From Gp6-AA40 sp035571515 (GTDB lineage: Bacteria; Acidobacteriota; Vicinamibacteria; Vicinamibacterales; UBA2999), in contig DATNCQ010000042.1 of the NCBI GenBank assembly GCA_035571515.1, positions 1 to 64,000 on the forward strand: a stretch of DNA of 64,000 nucleotides, given 5' to 3'. This document shows, one piece after another, positions 8,336 through 16,226 of the stretch. Each line of letters starts with the position of its first letter. The stretch's first letter is position 1. The notes under the pieces are model-generated. The model did no database searches, was not told where the DNA came from, and saw only the letters and a list, made by a program, of their open reading frames with translations. Made by a program: the position numbers and the translations under genes.

Positions 8336-10296
8336 GGCAGCCCCAGCGCCACCCACTCCGGCGCGTGCTGGGCGTCGCCGACGGCCAGGACGATGTACTG
8401 CTTGCCCTGCGCCATGTAGGTAATCGGCGCGCCCGTCGTCCCGGCCGGCAGCTCGGTTCGCCACAGCGTCGCGCCCGTCGCCTTGTCGAGCGCCTTGAAG
8501 CCGTTTCCGCCCCAGCCGGGCGAAATCGTCGCCGGCATCCCGGCGGGGAGCCGCGGACCGTTGCCGGCCATGGCTGGCGAGCCTTCGCCGATGAAGAGCA
8601 GCGATCGCGTCACGAGCGGCGCGCTGCGCCCCGGGTTGCCGAGCGGCGGCAGGTTCAGGTGCTTGATCGCCGGGTGATCGCGCGGACCGTCGCCGTTGGC
8701 GACCATCCATCGATGCTCCCCACGGTTCAAGTCGATCGCGGTGATGCGGCCGTAGGGCGGCTTGAACAGCGGAAGCCCGCGCGGCCCGCCGATCCACTGC
8801 CGTGTGCCTTTCGTGTAGCGCAGATTGGTTTCCTTCGGATCGCCGGGAACGATGTCGGCGACAAACGGCGTGGTGATCGAGGGAACGTAGAGCGTTGCGG
8901 TCTCCGGATCGAACGCGGCGCCCTGCCAGTCGGCGCCGCCCACGGAACCGGGCAGCTGGATGGTGCCCTTCGTGTCGTTGGGACCGGTGCCGCGAATCGA
9001 CGGCGGCGTGAACAGGGGACCGGTGACGTACTGCTTCGTGATGGCGATCGCTTCCGCGCGCAGCTCGGGCGTGAAGTCGATCAGGTTGTCGACGGTCGTT
9101 CCCTGGCGATCGAATGCCGCCGGCTTTGTCGGGAACGGCTGCGTCGGCGACGTCCGCTCGCCCGGTGTCTTCGATTGCGGGACGGGGCGCTCTTCGATCG
9201 GCCAGACCGGCTTGCCGGTGACGCGATCGAACACGTAGGCGAACGCCTGCTTGGTCACCTGCACGACGGCCTTGATCGGCCGCCCGTCGACGGTGATGTC
9301 CGCGAGGATGGGCGCCGCGGGCGGGTCGAAGTCCCACAGGTCGTGGTGGGTGAGCTGGAAGTGCCAGACGCGTTCGCCGGTTTCGGCCTTGACGCATACC
9401 AGGCTCTGCCCGAAGAGGTTGTTGCCGAGGCGATGGCCGCCATACATGTCGCTCGTCGGCGAGGTCACCGGCATGTAGACGTAGCCGAGGTCCTCGTCGG
9501 CGCTGAAGAGCGCCCACACGGGCGCCTGGCCGGTGTACTTGTAGGACTCGTTCTCCCACGTCTCGACGCCGAACTCGCCGGCCTGCGGGATGACGTGAAA
9601 CTGCCAGCGCAGCTTGCCGGTGCGGACGTCGTAGGCGCGCACGTCGCCGCGCGGCTGCTCCATGCGCCCGGGCGCGTCGGTCATCGACGCGCCGATGACG
9701 ATCACGTCGCGGATGACGAGCGGAGCGCCGGTCCAGCGGAACTCGGTCATCAGCGGACCGAGACCGACCTTGAGATCCACGCGGCCGCCGCTGCCGAAGT
9801 CCGGGTACGTCTTCCCCGTCCTGGCGTTGAGCGCGTACAGATAATCGGCGCGCTGCACGACAATCCGCTCGTCGCCGCCGCCGCTCCAGTAGGCGACGCC
9901 GCGCGTGCTGTCGCCGGCCAACTCGGAGGGGGCGAACGGCTGCTGCACCCACTTCGTCTTGCCGGTCGCCGCGTCGAACGCCTCGACGAGTCCCACGCCG
10001 TTCGGCGCGTACAGCACGCCGTTGACCATCAGCGGCGTGGCGCGAAAGTTGGGCGGGATTTTCAGCGCCGGATTTTTCGCCGTGAGCGTCGCGTCAACCG
10101 CGGGACGCCGCCACAGGATCTTCACGGTGCCGACGTTCCCCTTGTTGATCTGATCGAGCGGCGCGTACTTCGTGCTGCCGCTGTCGCCGTTGTAGCTGCG
10201 CCACTGGCCGTCCCTGGTGCCGCGCTGAGCCGCCACGGGCGACAGCAGGACCAGCACGAGGATCGCGAGGGCTCCGACGCAGTGAACGTGGCGCAC
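8332..10296 (-). CDS. PQQ-dependent quinoprotein dehydrogenase (periplasmic beta-propeller)
   Basis: The protein has 654 residues from the GTG at 10296, chosen because 'AAGGAGG' lies just upstream and a signal peptide ('ALAILVLVLLSPVAAQ') follows directly. Eight-bladed propeller W-motifs are visible ('AFDAATGKTKWVQQPF', 'AYDVRTGKLRWQFHV', 'VKAETGERVWHFQL'). 'LTHHDLWDFDPPAAP' is typical of the glucose/quinate dehydrogenase type of PQQ propeller. The membrane-anchor helices of GcdA/QuiA are absent, and so is the vicinal Cys-Cys of methanol dehydrogenase, so it should be soluble in the periplasm. It is last in a leftward gene run whose other members are also secreted redox proteins. A paralogue lies at 55936-57861. 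Confidence 0.92.
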   Translation of the reverse strand: MRHVHCVGALAILVLVLLSPVAAQRGTRDGQWRSYNGDSGSTKYAPLDQINKGNVGTVKILWRRPAVDATLTAKNPALKIPPNFRATPLMVNGVLYAPNGVGLVEAFDAATGKTKWVQQPFAPSELAGDSTRGVAYWSGGGDERIVVQRADYLYALNARTGKTYPDFGSGGRVDLKVGLGPLMTEFRWTGAPLVIRDVIVIGASMTDAPGRMEQPRGDVRAYDVRTGKLRWQFHVIPQAGEFGVETWENESYKYTGQAPVWALFSADEDLGYVYMPVTSPTSDMYGGHRLGNNLFGQSLVCVKAETGERVWHFQLTHHDLWDFDPPAAPILADITVDGRPIKAVVQVTKQAFAYVFDRVTGKPVWPIEERPVPQSKTPGERTSPTQPFPTKPAAFDRQGTTVDNLIDFTPELRAEAIAITKQYVTGPLFTPPSIRGTGPNDTKGTIQLPGSVGGADWQGAAFDPETATLYVPSITTPFVADIVPGDPKETNLRYTKGTRQWIGGPRGLPLFKPPYGRITAIDLNRGEHRWMVANGDGPRDHPAIKHLNLPPLGNPGRSAPLVTRSLLFIGEGSPAMAGNGPRLPAGMPATISPGWGGNGFKALDKATGATLWRTELPAGTTGAPITYMAQGKQYIVLAVGDAQHAPEWVALGLP

Positions 10297-10302
10297 AAAG
10301 CC

Positions 10303-10336
10303 TCCTTGGACGTTGGCAGTTGGAAGTTGGGAGTTT
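10303..10336. repeat. short tandem intergenic repeat (TTGGCAGTTGGAAGTTGGGAG type)
   Basis: Three imperfect 7-bp units based on 'gttggaa' ('ttggcagttggaagttggga') fill the gap between the 218-residue gene and the PQQ dehydrogenase. If read through from 10344 the repeat would add 16 residues before the signal peptide. That is one reason to prefer the GTG start at 10296. Confidence 0.6.
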
Positions 10337-10340
10337 CTGA

Positions 10341-10997
10341 TCACATCCAGTACGGTTGATCGCGCGGGTCCACCGTCGCGAACTCGAGTCGCACCGTCGT
10401 GTCACCGGTGATATCCGTTGTCGTCGAGAGCAGCTCGTACCCGACCTTCCAGGCGGACATGTCGTGCGTGCCGCTGGGCACCTCGACCTGCGCGATCCCG
10501 CGGTCGCTGGTGGATGTCCTGAACGCACCGACGCGAAGCTCGACACCGCCGACAGGACGGCCGCTGCCCTTTTCGATCACTTCGAGCGTCACACGGTGTT
10601 CTGGAGGCCGCGAGGCGAGGACGCGGACCATCGCTGCGGCGTGGCCGTGCGAATCGCCCGGCAGTGCCGCCCGGACGTTCCACGCATGCTCGCCCTCGGT
10701 CGGCGGCGCGACGACGTCACATTCCGTCCAGTAGAGGGCGTCGGTGCCCGGCCACGGCCCCGACATGATCTCTCCGCCGCCAACCCTCGCTCCGGCTTCG
10801 TCGTACACGTCCACGCGGGTGCCGGTGAGGTCGCAGTTGGAGGGACACGTGATGCCGACCTTCAGCGTCGCTCGCCGCCCGGCGACGACCGGCGAGGAGA
10901 CGTCCCACACCGCAAGGCTGGTGTCGTGATTCTTTTCGCCGGGTCCGCTGCGCTCGGCCTCGGGCACCGCAGCGGAACTCGGCCTACGCGAGGTCAC
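10341..10997 (-). CDS. conserved hypothetical with carboxypeptidase-regulatory-like domain
   Basis: The protein has 218 residues and I do not recognise the family. The GTG start (10997) overlaps the stop of the upstream flavoprotein as GTGA, so the two are translationally coupled. The N-terminal half has beta-sandwich character ('VAGRRATLKVGITCPSNC'). The C-terminal half ('GRPVGGVELRVGAFRTSTS' to 'KVGYELLSTTTDI') resembles a carboxypeptidase-regulatory/PEGA-like repeat. No signal peptide is evident. It may therefore be cytoplasmic, or an accessory unit of the flavoprotein made in equal amount. Function unknown. Confidence 0.75.
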   Translation of the reverse strand: MTSRRPSSAAVPEAERSGPGEKNHDTSLAVWDVSSPVVAGRRATLKVGITCPSNCDLTGTRVDVYDEAGARVGGGEIMSGPWPGTDALYWTECDVVAPPTEGEHAWNVRAALPGDSHGHAAAMVRVLASRPPEHRVTLEVIEKGSGRPVGGVELRVGAFRTSTSDRGIAQVEVPSGTHDMSAWKVGYELLSTTTDITGDTTVRLEFATVDPRDQPYWM

Positions 10998-12676
10998 GTT
11001 TTGACGCGCGCCGCTTCACGCCCGGCGATGCGGCCGAACACCGTTACGCGCGGCAGGCCGTGCAGCGCGAAGCCGCCGGCCGATTCACCCGCGCAGAAGA
11101 GTCCCGGTATCACCTGGCCGCGCACGTCGAGCACCTCGCATCGCGCATTGGTGCGGAGGCCCGCCAGCGCGTCGTGCAGGATCGGCGTCGCCCACGCCGC
11201 GTAGAACGGCGGCTTCTGGACCTTGAACATCAGGCCCGGCCGCCCGAACTCCGCATCCTTTCCCGCGTCCACGTACGCGTTGTATTTCGCGACCGCGTCC
11301 TCGAGCGCGCGCGGCGGCATCGGCGCGGCCTGATAGGGATTGCTGATCTTCCGCGCCAGCTCCGTCACCGTGCCGGCGCTGAAGAACCAGCCGTTCGGAT
11401 CGACGTTGGGCGGCCTGGGATCCCACTCCTCGCGCGTCACCGCATCGGCGTCGAAGATGGCCCAGATCGGGCCGCCGCCGTTCAGTTTGCGGCTCTTCGC
11501 GTCGGGGTCGTGCCTGCCGAGACACGCGTTGAGGAATCCGTAGGTGTCGTCCAGCTCGTTCCAGAACCGCTTGCCGAACTGGTTGACGCAGATCAGGTCC
11601 TGGTAGCTCTTCACCGTCAGCCCCGCGCCGCCGACCTGCGGGAACATCGGGCTGCCCGGGTTCCACCGCAGGTTCTCGTAGCCGTAGCGCGCGCCGATGT
11701 GCCGCGTCTTGGTCACCGAGCGGCCATGCTCGCTGGCGACGTTGGACGTCCCCCAGAGCGCGGCGCCAAGCCCCATCGCGAGCATTTCGCCGTCGGCGTT
11801 CTGCCTGCTCCACGGTTCGCCCGCGACCTGGTACTCCTCGGTCAGCCGCGGATCGAACATCCTGCGGTACGCCACGTTGCTCGTGAAGCCGCCGGTCGCG
11901 ATGATGAAGCCCTTTCGCGCCTCGATGTTGACCGCCTTGCCGTCGGCTGTCGCGGTGATGCCCTGGACTCGCCCGCCCGCCGGGGATCGATCGTCGCGGA
12001 CGATGCGGGTCAGGCTGTGACGCAGCAGGATCTCGACGCCCTTCGCGCGCGCACTCTTTTCGAGCGCGCGCACCAGCCCCGAGCCCGGGCTGCCGTTGAT
12101 CGTGACCTTGAGGTCGTCCGAGTAGACCTTCGTGCGAAACAGGCGCGGTACCGTCCCCTCGTTGACGAGCGTCGGCATCACCTCCTCGAACTGGACGCCG
12201 TTGTCCAGCAGGAAGTCGAAGGTTGCCGCGTTCTCGTCCGCCCACACGCGCACCAGGTCGCGATCGCTGTAGCGCAGCTCGAGGTTGTGGAAGTCCGTGT
12301 GATCGAGATACACCTGGTCGGCGGAATCGACGATGCCGAACTTTTTCTGCAGGCGGGTGCCGCCGCCGAGCGGAATGCGGCCGCCGCTCACCATCGCGTG
12401 CCCGCCGATGTCGTGGTTCTGCTCGACGACGATGACCGAGGCGCCCTGGTCGCGCGCCATGATCGCCGCGCACAGTCCCGAGGCGCCCGCGCCCGCGATG
12501 ACGACGTCGGCGGAACGATCCCACTTCGTGACGCGCTGCGCCGCGGCCTCGTCCTGCGTCGCGACGCCAACCAGCGCGGTGGCGCCGACGCCGAGCGCAC
12601 CCTTGGCGAGGAATTTTCGCCGGCTTGTCCCGAGCGCAGTCGAAGGGCTCGTCCCGAGCTTCCGCGAGGGGTTCAT
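10994..12676 (-). CDS. Tat-exported flavoprotein of the fumarate reductase / ketosteroid dehydrogenase family
   Basis: The protein has 560 residues. It has a twin-arginine motif 'SRRKFLAKG' at about 18-26, an FAD motif 'VVIAGAGASGLCAAIMA' at about 59-75 and 'GHAMVSGGRIPLGGGT'. The C-terminal FAD loop 'GLFCAGESAGGFALHGLPR' is typical of FrdA-like and 3-ketosteroid-dehydrogenase-like enzymes. It should catalyse a periplasmic reduction or dehydrogenation. Substrate unknown. The ATG at 12676 overlaps the upstream stop (ATGA). Residues 8-18, before the Arg-Arg pair, are encoded by a dispersed repeat (see that entry), so the leader is unusually long. Confidence 0.9.
   Translation of the reverse strand: MNPSRKLGTSPSTALGTSRRKFLAKGALGVGATALVGVATQDEAAAQRVTKWDRSADVVIAGAGASGLCAAIMARDQGASVIVVEQNHDIGGHAMVSGGRIPLGGGTRLQKKFGIVDSADQVYLDHTDFHNLELRYSDRDLVRVWADENAATFDFLLDNGVQFEEVMPTLVNEGTVPRLFRTKVYSDDLKVTINGSPGSGLVRALEKSARAKGVEILLRHSLTRIVRDDRSPAGGRVQGITATADGKAVNIEARKGFIIATGGFTSNVAYRRMFDPRLTEEYQVAGEPWSRQNADGEMLAMGLGAALWGTSNVASEHGRSVTKTRHIGARYGYENLRWNPGSPMFPQVGGAGLTVKSYQDLICVNQFGKRFWNELDDTYGFLNACLGRHDPDAKSRKLNGGGPIWAIFDADAVTREEWDPRPPNVDPNGWFFSAGTVTELARKISNPYQAAPMPPRALEDAVAKYNAYVDAGKDAEFGRPGLMFKVQKPPFYAAWATPILHDALAGLRTNARCEVLDVRGQVIPGLFCAGESAGGFALHGLPRVTVFGRIAGREAARVKT
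12625..12662. repeat. dispersed GTSPSTALGTS-type repeat inside a Tat leader
   Basis: Two copies of 'ctcgtcccgag'-like sequence flank 'gcgcagtcgaag'. In the flavoprotein frame this reads 'LGTSPSTALGTS'; on the other strand it reads 'SPACPERSRRARPELP'. These peptides are the usual translations of a widespread environmental-genome intergenic repeat. Here the repeat lies within codons 7-18 of the flavoprotein gene and keeps the frame open. Confidence 0.7.
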
Positions 12677-13482
12677 CTGACCGTTACGTCCACGTCGTAG
12701 GTCGAAAACGTCTGGCCGTCGCTCGCGATGGCGCGCAGCTTGTAGACGCCTGGCGCGGAGAAGCGCACCTTGGTGTCGAGCGTCGCGGGCTTCCCGTACA
12801 CCCGCCCGCTCATGATGTCGGGGGTGAACTGCACCTTGCCCGCGCCGCGATACACGATCCACCGCACGCGCACGCCCTGCTGCAGGTGACCGCCCGGATC
12901 CGGGATCGGCTTCGGGTGGCCGTCGTCATTGGCCGTCACGCTCAACGCCATCGTGTCGGACACGTTGACCGTTTGCGCCGCGTTGACGGTCATCACCGGC
13001 GGACGGTTGTCGTGATCGAGGTCCGTCTCGTTGGTCCCGTTGGTCATGAGCGACGGATCGCGCGCCGCGTTCTTCGCGATGAGATCCTTGTCGACCTCCC
13101 ACTCGGGCTGGAGCCATCCCTTGGCCTGGTTGGTCTTGCCGCGGGTGATCAGCGTCCAGGTGAGGCGCTGCTCCTTCGGCCAGGTGGCGGGGACGACGAC
13201 CTTGAACACCCACCATTTCCGGTTCGGATAGAAATGCGTCGGCTGGCCGCGATCTGCGGTACCGCCGTCGAACGTGTTGTTCGGGCCGAGCGGCACGTCG
13301 AACTCCTCGCCCGCGTTCCGGTTGAAGTACCCGAAGTAGAGCGAGTAGGTGCCGTCAGCGTTCTGCTCCCAGCCGTCGTACGTGGGGCTGATGTCCTGCC
13401 CGCGGTCGTACGTCGTCTGGGCACGGACAGGTCCGGTGAGCAGCACGGCGCACGACACGACAACGAGCACGCACGTCCGCAT
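12673..13482 (-). CDS. secreted protein of unknown function
   Basis: The protein has 269 residues with a clear signal peptide (residues 1-22, ending 'GPVRAQ'). The mature part holds beta-rich stretches with many Trp and Tyr residues, such as 'YSLYFGYFNRNAGEEFDVP'. The C-terminal 60 residues ('FSAPGVYKLRAIASDGQTF') look like a PKD/Ig-type sandwich. I do not recognise a catalytic site. The stop overlaps the flavoprotein start (ATGA), and the start is 14 bp after the cytochrome/copper protein, so it is a secure member of the leftward operon. It may be a binding or structural partner of the periplasmic redox proteins. Confidence 0.8.
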   Translation of the reverse strand: MRTCVLVVVSCAVLLTGPVRAQTTYDRGQDISPTYDGWEQNADGTYSLYFGYFNRNAGEEFDVPLGPNNTFDGGTADRGQPTHFYPNRKWWVFKVVVPATWPKEQRLTWTLITRGKTNQAKGWLQPEWEVDKDLIAKNAARDPSLMTNGTNETDLDHDNRPPVMTVNAAQTVNVSDTMALSVTANDDGHPKPIPDPGGHLQQGVRVRWIVYRGAGKVQFTPDIMSGRVYGKPATLDTKVRFSAPGVYKLRAIASDGQTFSTYDVDVTVR

Positions 13483-13496
13483 GACCGTCTCCTCTC

Positions 13497-14834
13497 TCAG
13501 CGCGTACTTGTTGGAGCCGCCTTCGCCGCGCCGCGCGCGTCCATCTCCTTCTTCAGATCCTGGTCGGACATGAAGTACCAGCTGATCCAGGCCGACGCCA
13601 TCTCGTCGATCGTCCGCTGCCCGTACGTGATCTGCGCGTCCGGATCGGGGTTGAACGGGTTCGACGCCGTGTTGTTGTGCCACATGATCGAGTGCAGCAC
13701 CGTGCCCGCCGGCAGCAGCGGGGCCGCCTCGTCGCTGTAGACGTAATTGAGGTGCCAGTTGAAGCGGAAGCTCGCGCAGGAGAGCGTTTCGACCTTGCCC
13801 GACGGGTAGATCGCCTCGAGGCACTCGGCCTTGCCGCGGTTGTGCATGTGCGGCTGGAACGACAGCAGCCGCGCGGCCTGCTTCAGCGTGAGATAGCCGT
13901 CCGAGCGGATATTGTCGGTGTGCGGACGAAGGTCCACCTCGCGCGCGCTCACCGTCGTCGAGTTGATCGCGTGCTTCGGGACGTAGCCCTTCGGATAGAA
14001 CTTGAGGCCGAGCATCACGTTGGTCGGCGTGTCTTCCTTGCCGGTCGCATGCAGGTGCATCTGGAAGTTGATCTTCGTGCCCGCCTTGATCAGCCGGCCC
14101 GAGCCATCCGGGAAGATGTCGCCCTGCTTGCCGATGGCGTACTCGTTGAGGAACACGCCCTGTTCGCCGACTTCGAGCGGCACGTCGGCGTCATCGAGCT
14201 TGCCGCTGCCGAGCGTGGCATCGGTGGGCTCGACGATCGACGTGCGGATGTGATGGATGACCGTGAATCCCTTCGACGGGATGATCTGCACGGCCTTGAT
14301 GTACCGATCCTCGGCGAGGTGCGGGTCCACCAGGATGTCGGGCCACCGGTCCGGCGCCTTCGCGGGGACGATGTAGTCCTTCGGCAGGCTGACGATGACG
14401 TCGGGCTGACCGATCAGCCACGCCTCGGAGGCGGCGAACTGACGCGGCGCCGGCATGTCGGCAGGGTTGCCCTCGGGCGCACCCGCGTCGACCCACGCCG
14501 AGATCGTCTGGATGTCGCGGTCGCTCAGCGAGCGGTCGTTGGCGAAGTGCTGGACGCCGACGTTCTTGTCGATGAACCACGGCGGCATCTCGCGCGCGAG
14601 CACCTTCGTCTTGATCGATCGCGCCCACGGCCGGGCGTCCTGGTACGTCAGCAGCGACATCGGCGCGATGCTGCCGGGCCGGTGGCACACCTGGCAGTTG
14701 TTCTGGAAGATCGGCGCGATGTCTTTGGTGAACGTCACCGCGGGCGCCGGGCCGGACGCGGACTGCCCCGCGTGCATGGAGGACGCGGCAACCGTGAGGA
14801 CCAGCGCGAGAGACGCAACGAGCGTGAACCGCAT
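13497..14834 (-). CDS. secreted cytochrome c / copper-monooxygenase-like protein
   Basis: The protein has 445 residues. Residues 1-23 are a signal peptide. A single haem-binding 'CQVCH' at 47-51 is followed by 'RPGSIAPMSLLTYQDARPWA' and 'MPPWF', the pattern of the 'cytochrome c' half. The second half has 'HHIRTS', 'MHLHATGKE' and 'QPHMHNRGK' histidine clusters, matching ascorbate-dependent type II copper monooxygenase folds. A haem and copper site in one chain suggests electron delivery to an O2-activating copper centre. That is family-based inference. A good 'GGAGGG' site precedes the ATG. A paralogue with the same arrangement and identical haem position is at 47398-48789. Confidence 0.88.
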   Translation of the reverse strand: MRFTLVASLALVLTVAASSMHAGQSASGPAPAVTFTKDIAPIFQNNCQVCHRPGSIAPMSLLTYQDARPWARSIKTKVLAREMPPWFIDKNVGVQHFANDRSLSDRDIQTISAWVDAGAPEGNPADMPAPRQFAASEAWLIGQPDVIVSLPKDYIVPAKAPDRWPDILVDPHLAEDRYIKAVQIIPSKGFTVIHHIRTSIVEPTDATLGSGKLDDADVPLEVGEQGVFLNEYAIGKQGDIFPDGSGRLIKAGTKINFQMHLHATGKEDTPTNVMLGLKFYPKGYVPKHAINSTTVSAREVDLRPHTDNIRSDGYLTLKQAARLLSFQPHMHNRGKAECLEAIYPSGKVETLSCASFRFNWHLNYVYSDEAAPLLPAGTVLHSIMWHNNTASNPFNPDPDAQITYGQRTIDEMASAWISWYFMSDQDLKKEMDARGAAKAAPTSTR

Positions 14835-14850
14835 GACAGATCCCTCCTCA

Positions 14851-14875
14851 GGCGGACCTAAAGGTCCGCCCCTAC
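14851..14875. repeat. palindromic GTAGGGG-CGGACC intergenic repeat, copy 1
   Basis: The stem 'ggcggacc' / 'ggtccgcc' with a 'taaa' loop is followed by 'cctac'. It is the same family as the elements at 16201, 18150, 31893 and 48806. The last bases supply the TAG stop of the adjacent gene (14872-14874). Confidence 0.7.
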
Positions 14876-15792
14876 CGCACAACACACGGGGTCGGATTCC
14901 ATTTCGAACCGTCGGGCAGCTTCTTGAACGCGTAATTCACGATCCAGGGCTGGGTCAGGTACTCGGGATCATCGACGATTTGGGTGTAGCGGATCCACTG
15001 ACTTCTATCCGGCAGCTCCATCGTCCGGAAGTACTCGGTGACCGCCGCATTGCCCGTGTAGGGCATGCCGTTTTTCCAGTAATAACCGGGTTTCAGGCGG
15101 CTCGTCGCGACCTTGAGATTCCCGCCCCGCTCGACGTTTCCGGCGCCGCCCATGATGGTCCATTGCGCGACGGAATACCCCTGCACGCTCGATTCGACCC
15201 CCGCCGGCGGCTCGAGCCGGGCCGGCCGGGCCGGGAAGAGCGTGGCGTTGCTGTAGTCGAAACGGCCCTCGGTCGCGGGCGGAGCGAAATGAAACAGGCG
15301 CGTCTGCGTGCCGTAGTCCGCGTCGACCTTCAGCGTGTTGTCGTCCTGCCACGTGATGTGGAGGTGCGTCGCCAGGCGCATGATGCCGGGCGCCCCGTAC
15401 GCCTTGCAGGCGTTGCCGTCGGCTTCGTCTTTCGCCGGGTCCCACTTCATCGCGGCCTGCGCGGCGGTCGCGTTGTACGGGATGTTCCCCTGCGCCGCCG
15501 GGTTGGGACCGGCGCCGACGAACCCGACGCCAGGATTCTCGATCGTCCCCGCCACGCCGCTGCCGAAGTCGCCCTTCGACGGCGTCAGCATGCGGACGTG
15601 CCAGTCCTCGGTGACGACCGCGGTCCAGTAGCCGGTGAGGTCAATCGGCGCCGCAGCCTTCGCGGTCGGCGCGGCCGCCTGGCCGCCGCGGCCCTGCGCG
15701 TGAAGCAGACCGGGATCCGGGATCCGGGATCCGGGATCCGCGGACACCAGTCCCGACAGACACAGCGCGGCGACCGCAAGCGCTCGCGTCAT
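14872..15792 (-). CDS. secreted conserved hypothetical (related to the N-domain of the MBL-like protein)
   Basis: The protein has 306 residues with a signal peptide, then a repeat-encoded stretch 'DPGSRIPDPG', an Ala-rich linker and a conserved domain beginning 'IDLTGYWTAVV'. The ending 'DDPEYLTQPWIVNYAF' to 'NPTPC' is echoed in the N-terminal domain of the 16227-18104 protein ('DPDYLTEPLVRSATYM' to 'PPYPC'). The two therefore belong to one secreted family of unknown function. The ATG at 15792 is 2 bp after the DUF6152 stop. The two genes are probably co-translated. Its location should be periplasmic. Confidence 0.8.
   Translation of the reverse strand: MTRALAVAALCLSGLVSADPGSRIPDPGLLHAQGRGGQAAAPTAKAAAPIDLTGYWTAVVTEDWHVRMLTPSKGDFGSGVAGTIENPGVGFVGAGPNPAAQGNIPYNATAAQAAMKWDPAKDEADGNACKAYGAPGIMRLATHLHITWQDDNTLKVDADYGTQTRLFHFAPPATEGRFDYSNATLFPARPARLEPPAGVESSVQGYSVAQWTIMGGAGNVERGGNLKVATSRLKPGYYWKNGMPYTGNAAVTEYFRTMELPDRSQWIRYTQIVDDPEYLTQPWIVNYAFKKLPDGSKWNPTPCVVR
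15711..15741. repeat. tandem GGGATCCG repeat within a signal-peptide region
   Basis: Four consecutive 'gggatccg' units, each containing a BamHI-type palindrome, encode 'DPGSRIPDPG' just after the signal sequence of the neighbouring secreted protein. 'GSRIPDPG' strings are common spurious translations of a dispersed repeat in environmental genomes. Here the repeat is in frame in a real gene. Confidence 0.7.
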
Positions 15793-15794
15793 GG

Positions 15795-16190
15795 TCAATT
15801 GACCGTCTCGCCCGCCTTGCTCCCCCATGACTTGCCGTCGGTCGTGCGCGTGATCTGAATCAGGCGGCCGTGCGTGCTGTTCGGGCTGCGCGACGGGTTG
15901 ACGACGACCTCGACCGGGTCGCCGATCTTGAACGCGTCCTTGTCGATCCCCTGCCGCGCGAACTGCGAGGCGGTCGCCCCCTCGATCACCCACTGCCTGG
16001 TCGTGCCGTCCGGATCGGCGACCTCGACGTAGAGGAACGAATGCGGCGCGCGCAGCGTCACCTGCACCATCTTGCCCTTCACGGTGATCGTCCTGCTGAC
16101 GTCGTAGGTGCCGCCGAACGAGTGATGGGCGCGAAGAGGAACGCCCGCCAGCATGATCGCCGTTGCGATGATAAGAAATGAAAACTTCAT
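15795..16190 (-). CDS. DUF6152 family secreted protein
   Basis: The protein has 131 residues. Residues 1-21 are a signal peptide ('IIATAIMLAGVPLRA'). It is followed at once by the 'HHSFGGTYD' motif and 'VTVKGKMVQVTLRAPHSFLY'-like beta strands that define DUF6152, a small OB-like periplasmic domain. Its two adjacent histidines at the mature N-terminus are typical and could bind metal; this is not shown. In related genomes it accompanies secreted redox proteins, as it does here, where it is the first gene of the run that ends in the PQQ dehydrogenase. Confidence 0.85.
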   Translation of the reverse strand: MKFSFLIIATAIMLAGVPLRAHHSFGGTYDVSRTITVKGKMVQVTLRAPHSFLYVEVADPDGTTRQWVIEGATASQFARQGIDKDAFKIGDPVEVVVNPSRSPNSTHGRLIQITRTTDGKSWGSKAGETVN

Positions 16191-16200
16191 GTCTTCCCCT

Positions 16201-16223
16201 GGGGGTCTGAAGATCCGCCCCTA
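16201..16223. repeat. palindromic GTAGGGG-type intergenic repeat, copy 2
   Basis: 'gggggtctgaagatccgccc' followed by 'ctac' lies between DUF6152 and the MBL-like gene. It is an imperfect hairpin with the same outer 'cccctac' edge as the other copies. Confidence 0.6.
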
Positions 16224-16226
16224 CAC

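Noticed and set aside
7549..10359. 936-residue open frame on the + strand
   Set aside because: It begins inside the TonB receptor in another frame and is antisense to the PQQ dehydrogenase. GC-rich codon bias keeps it open.
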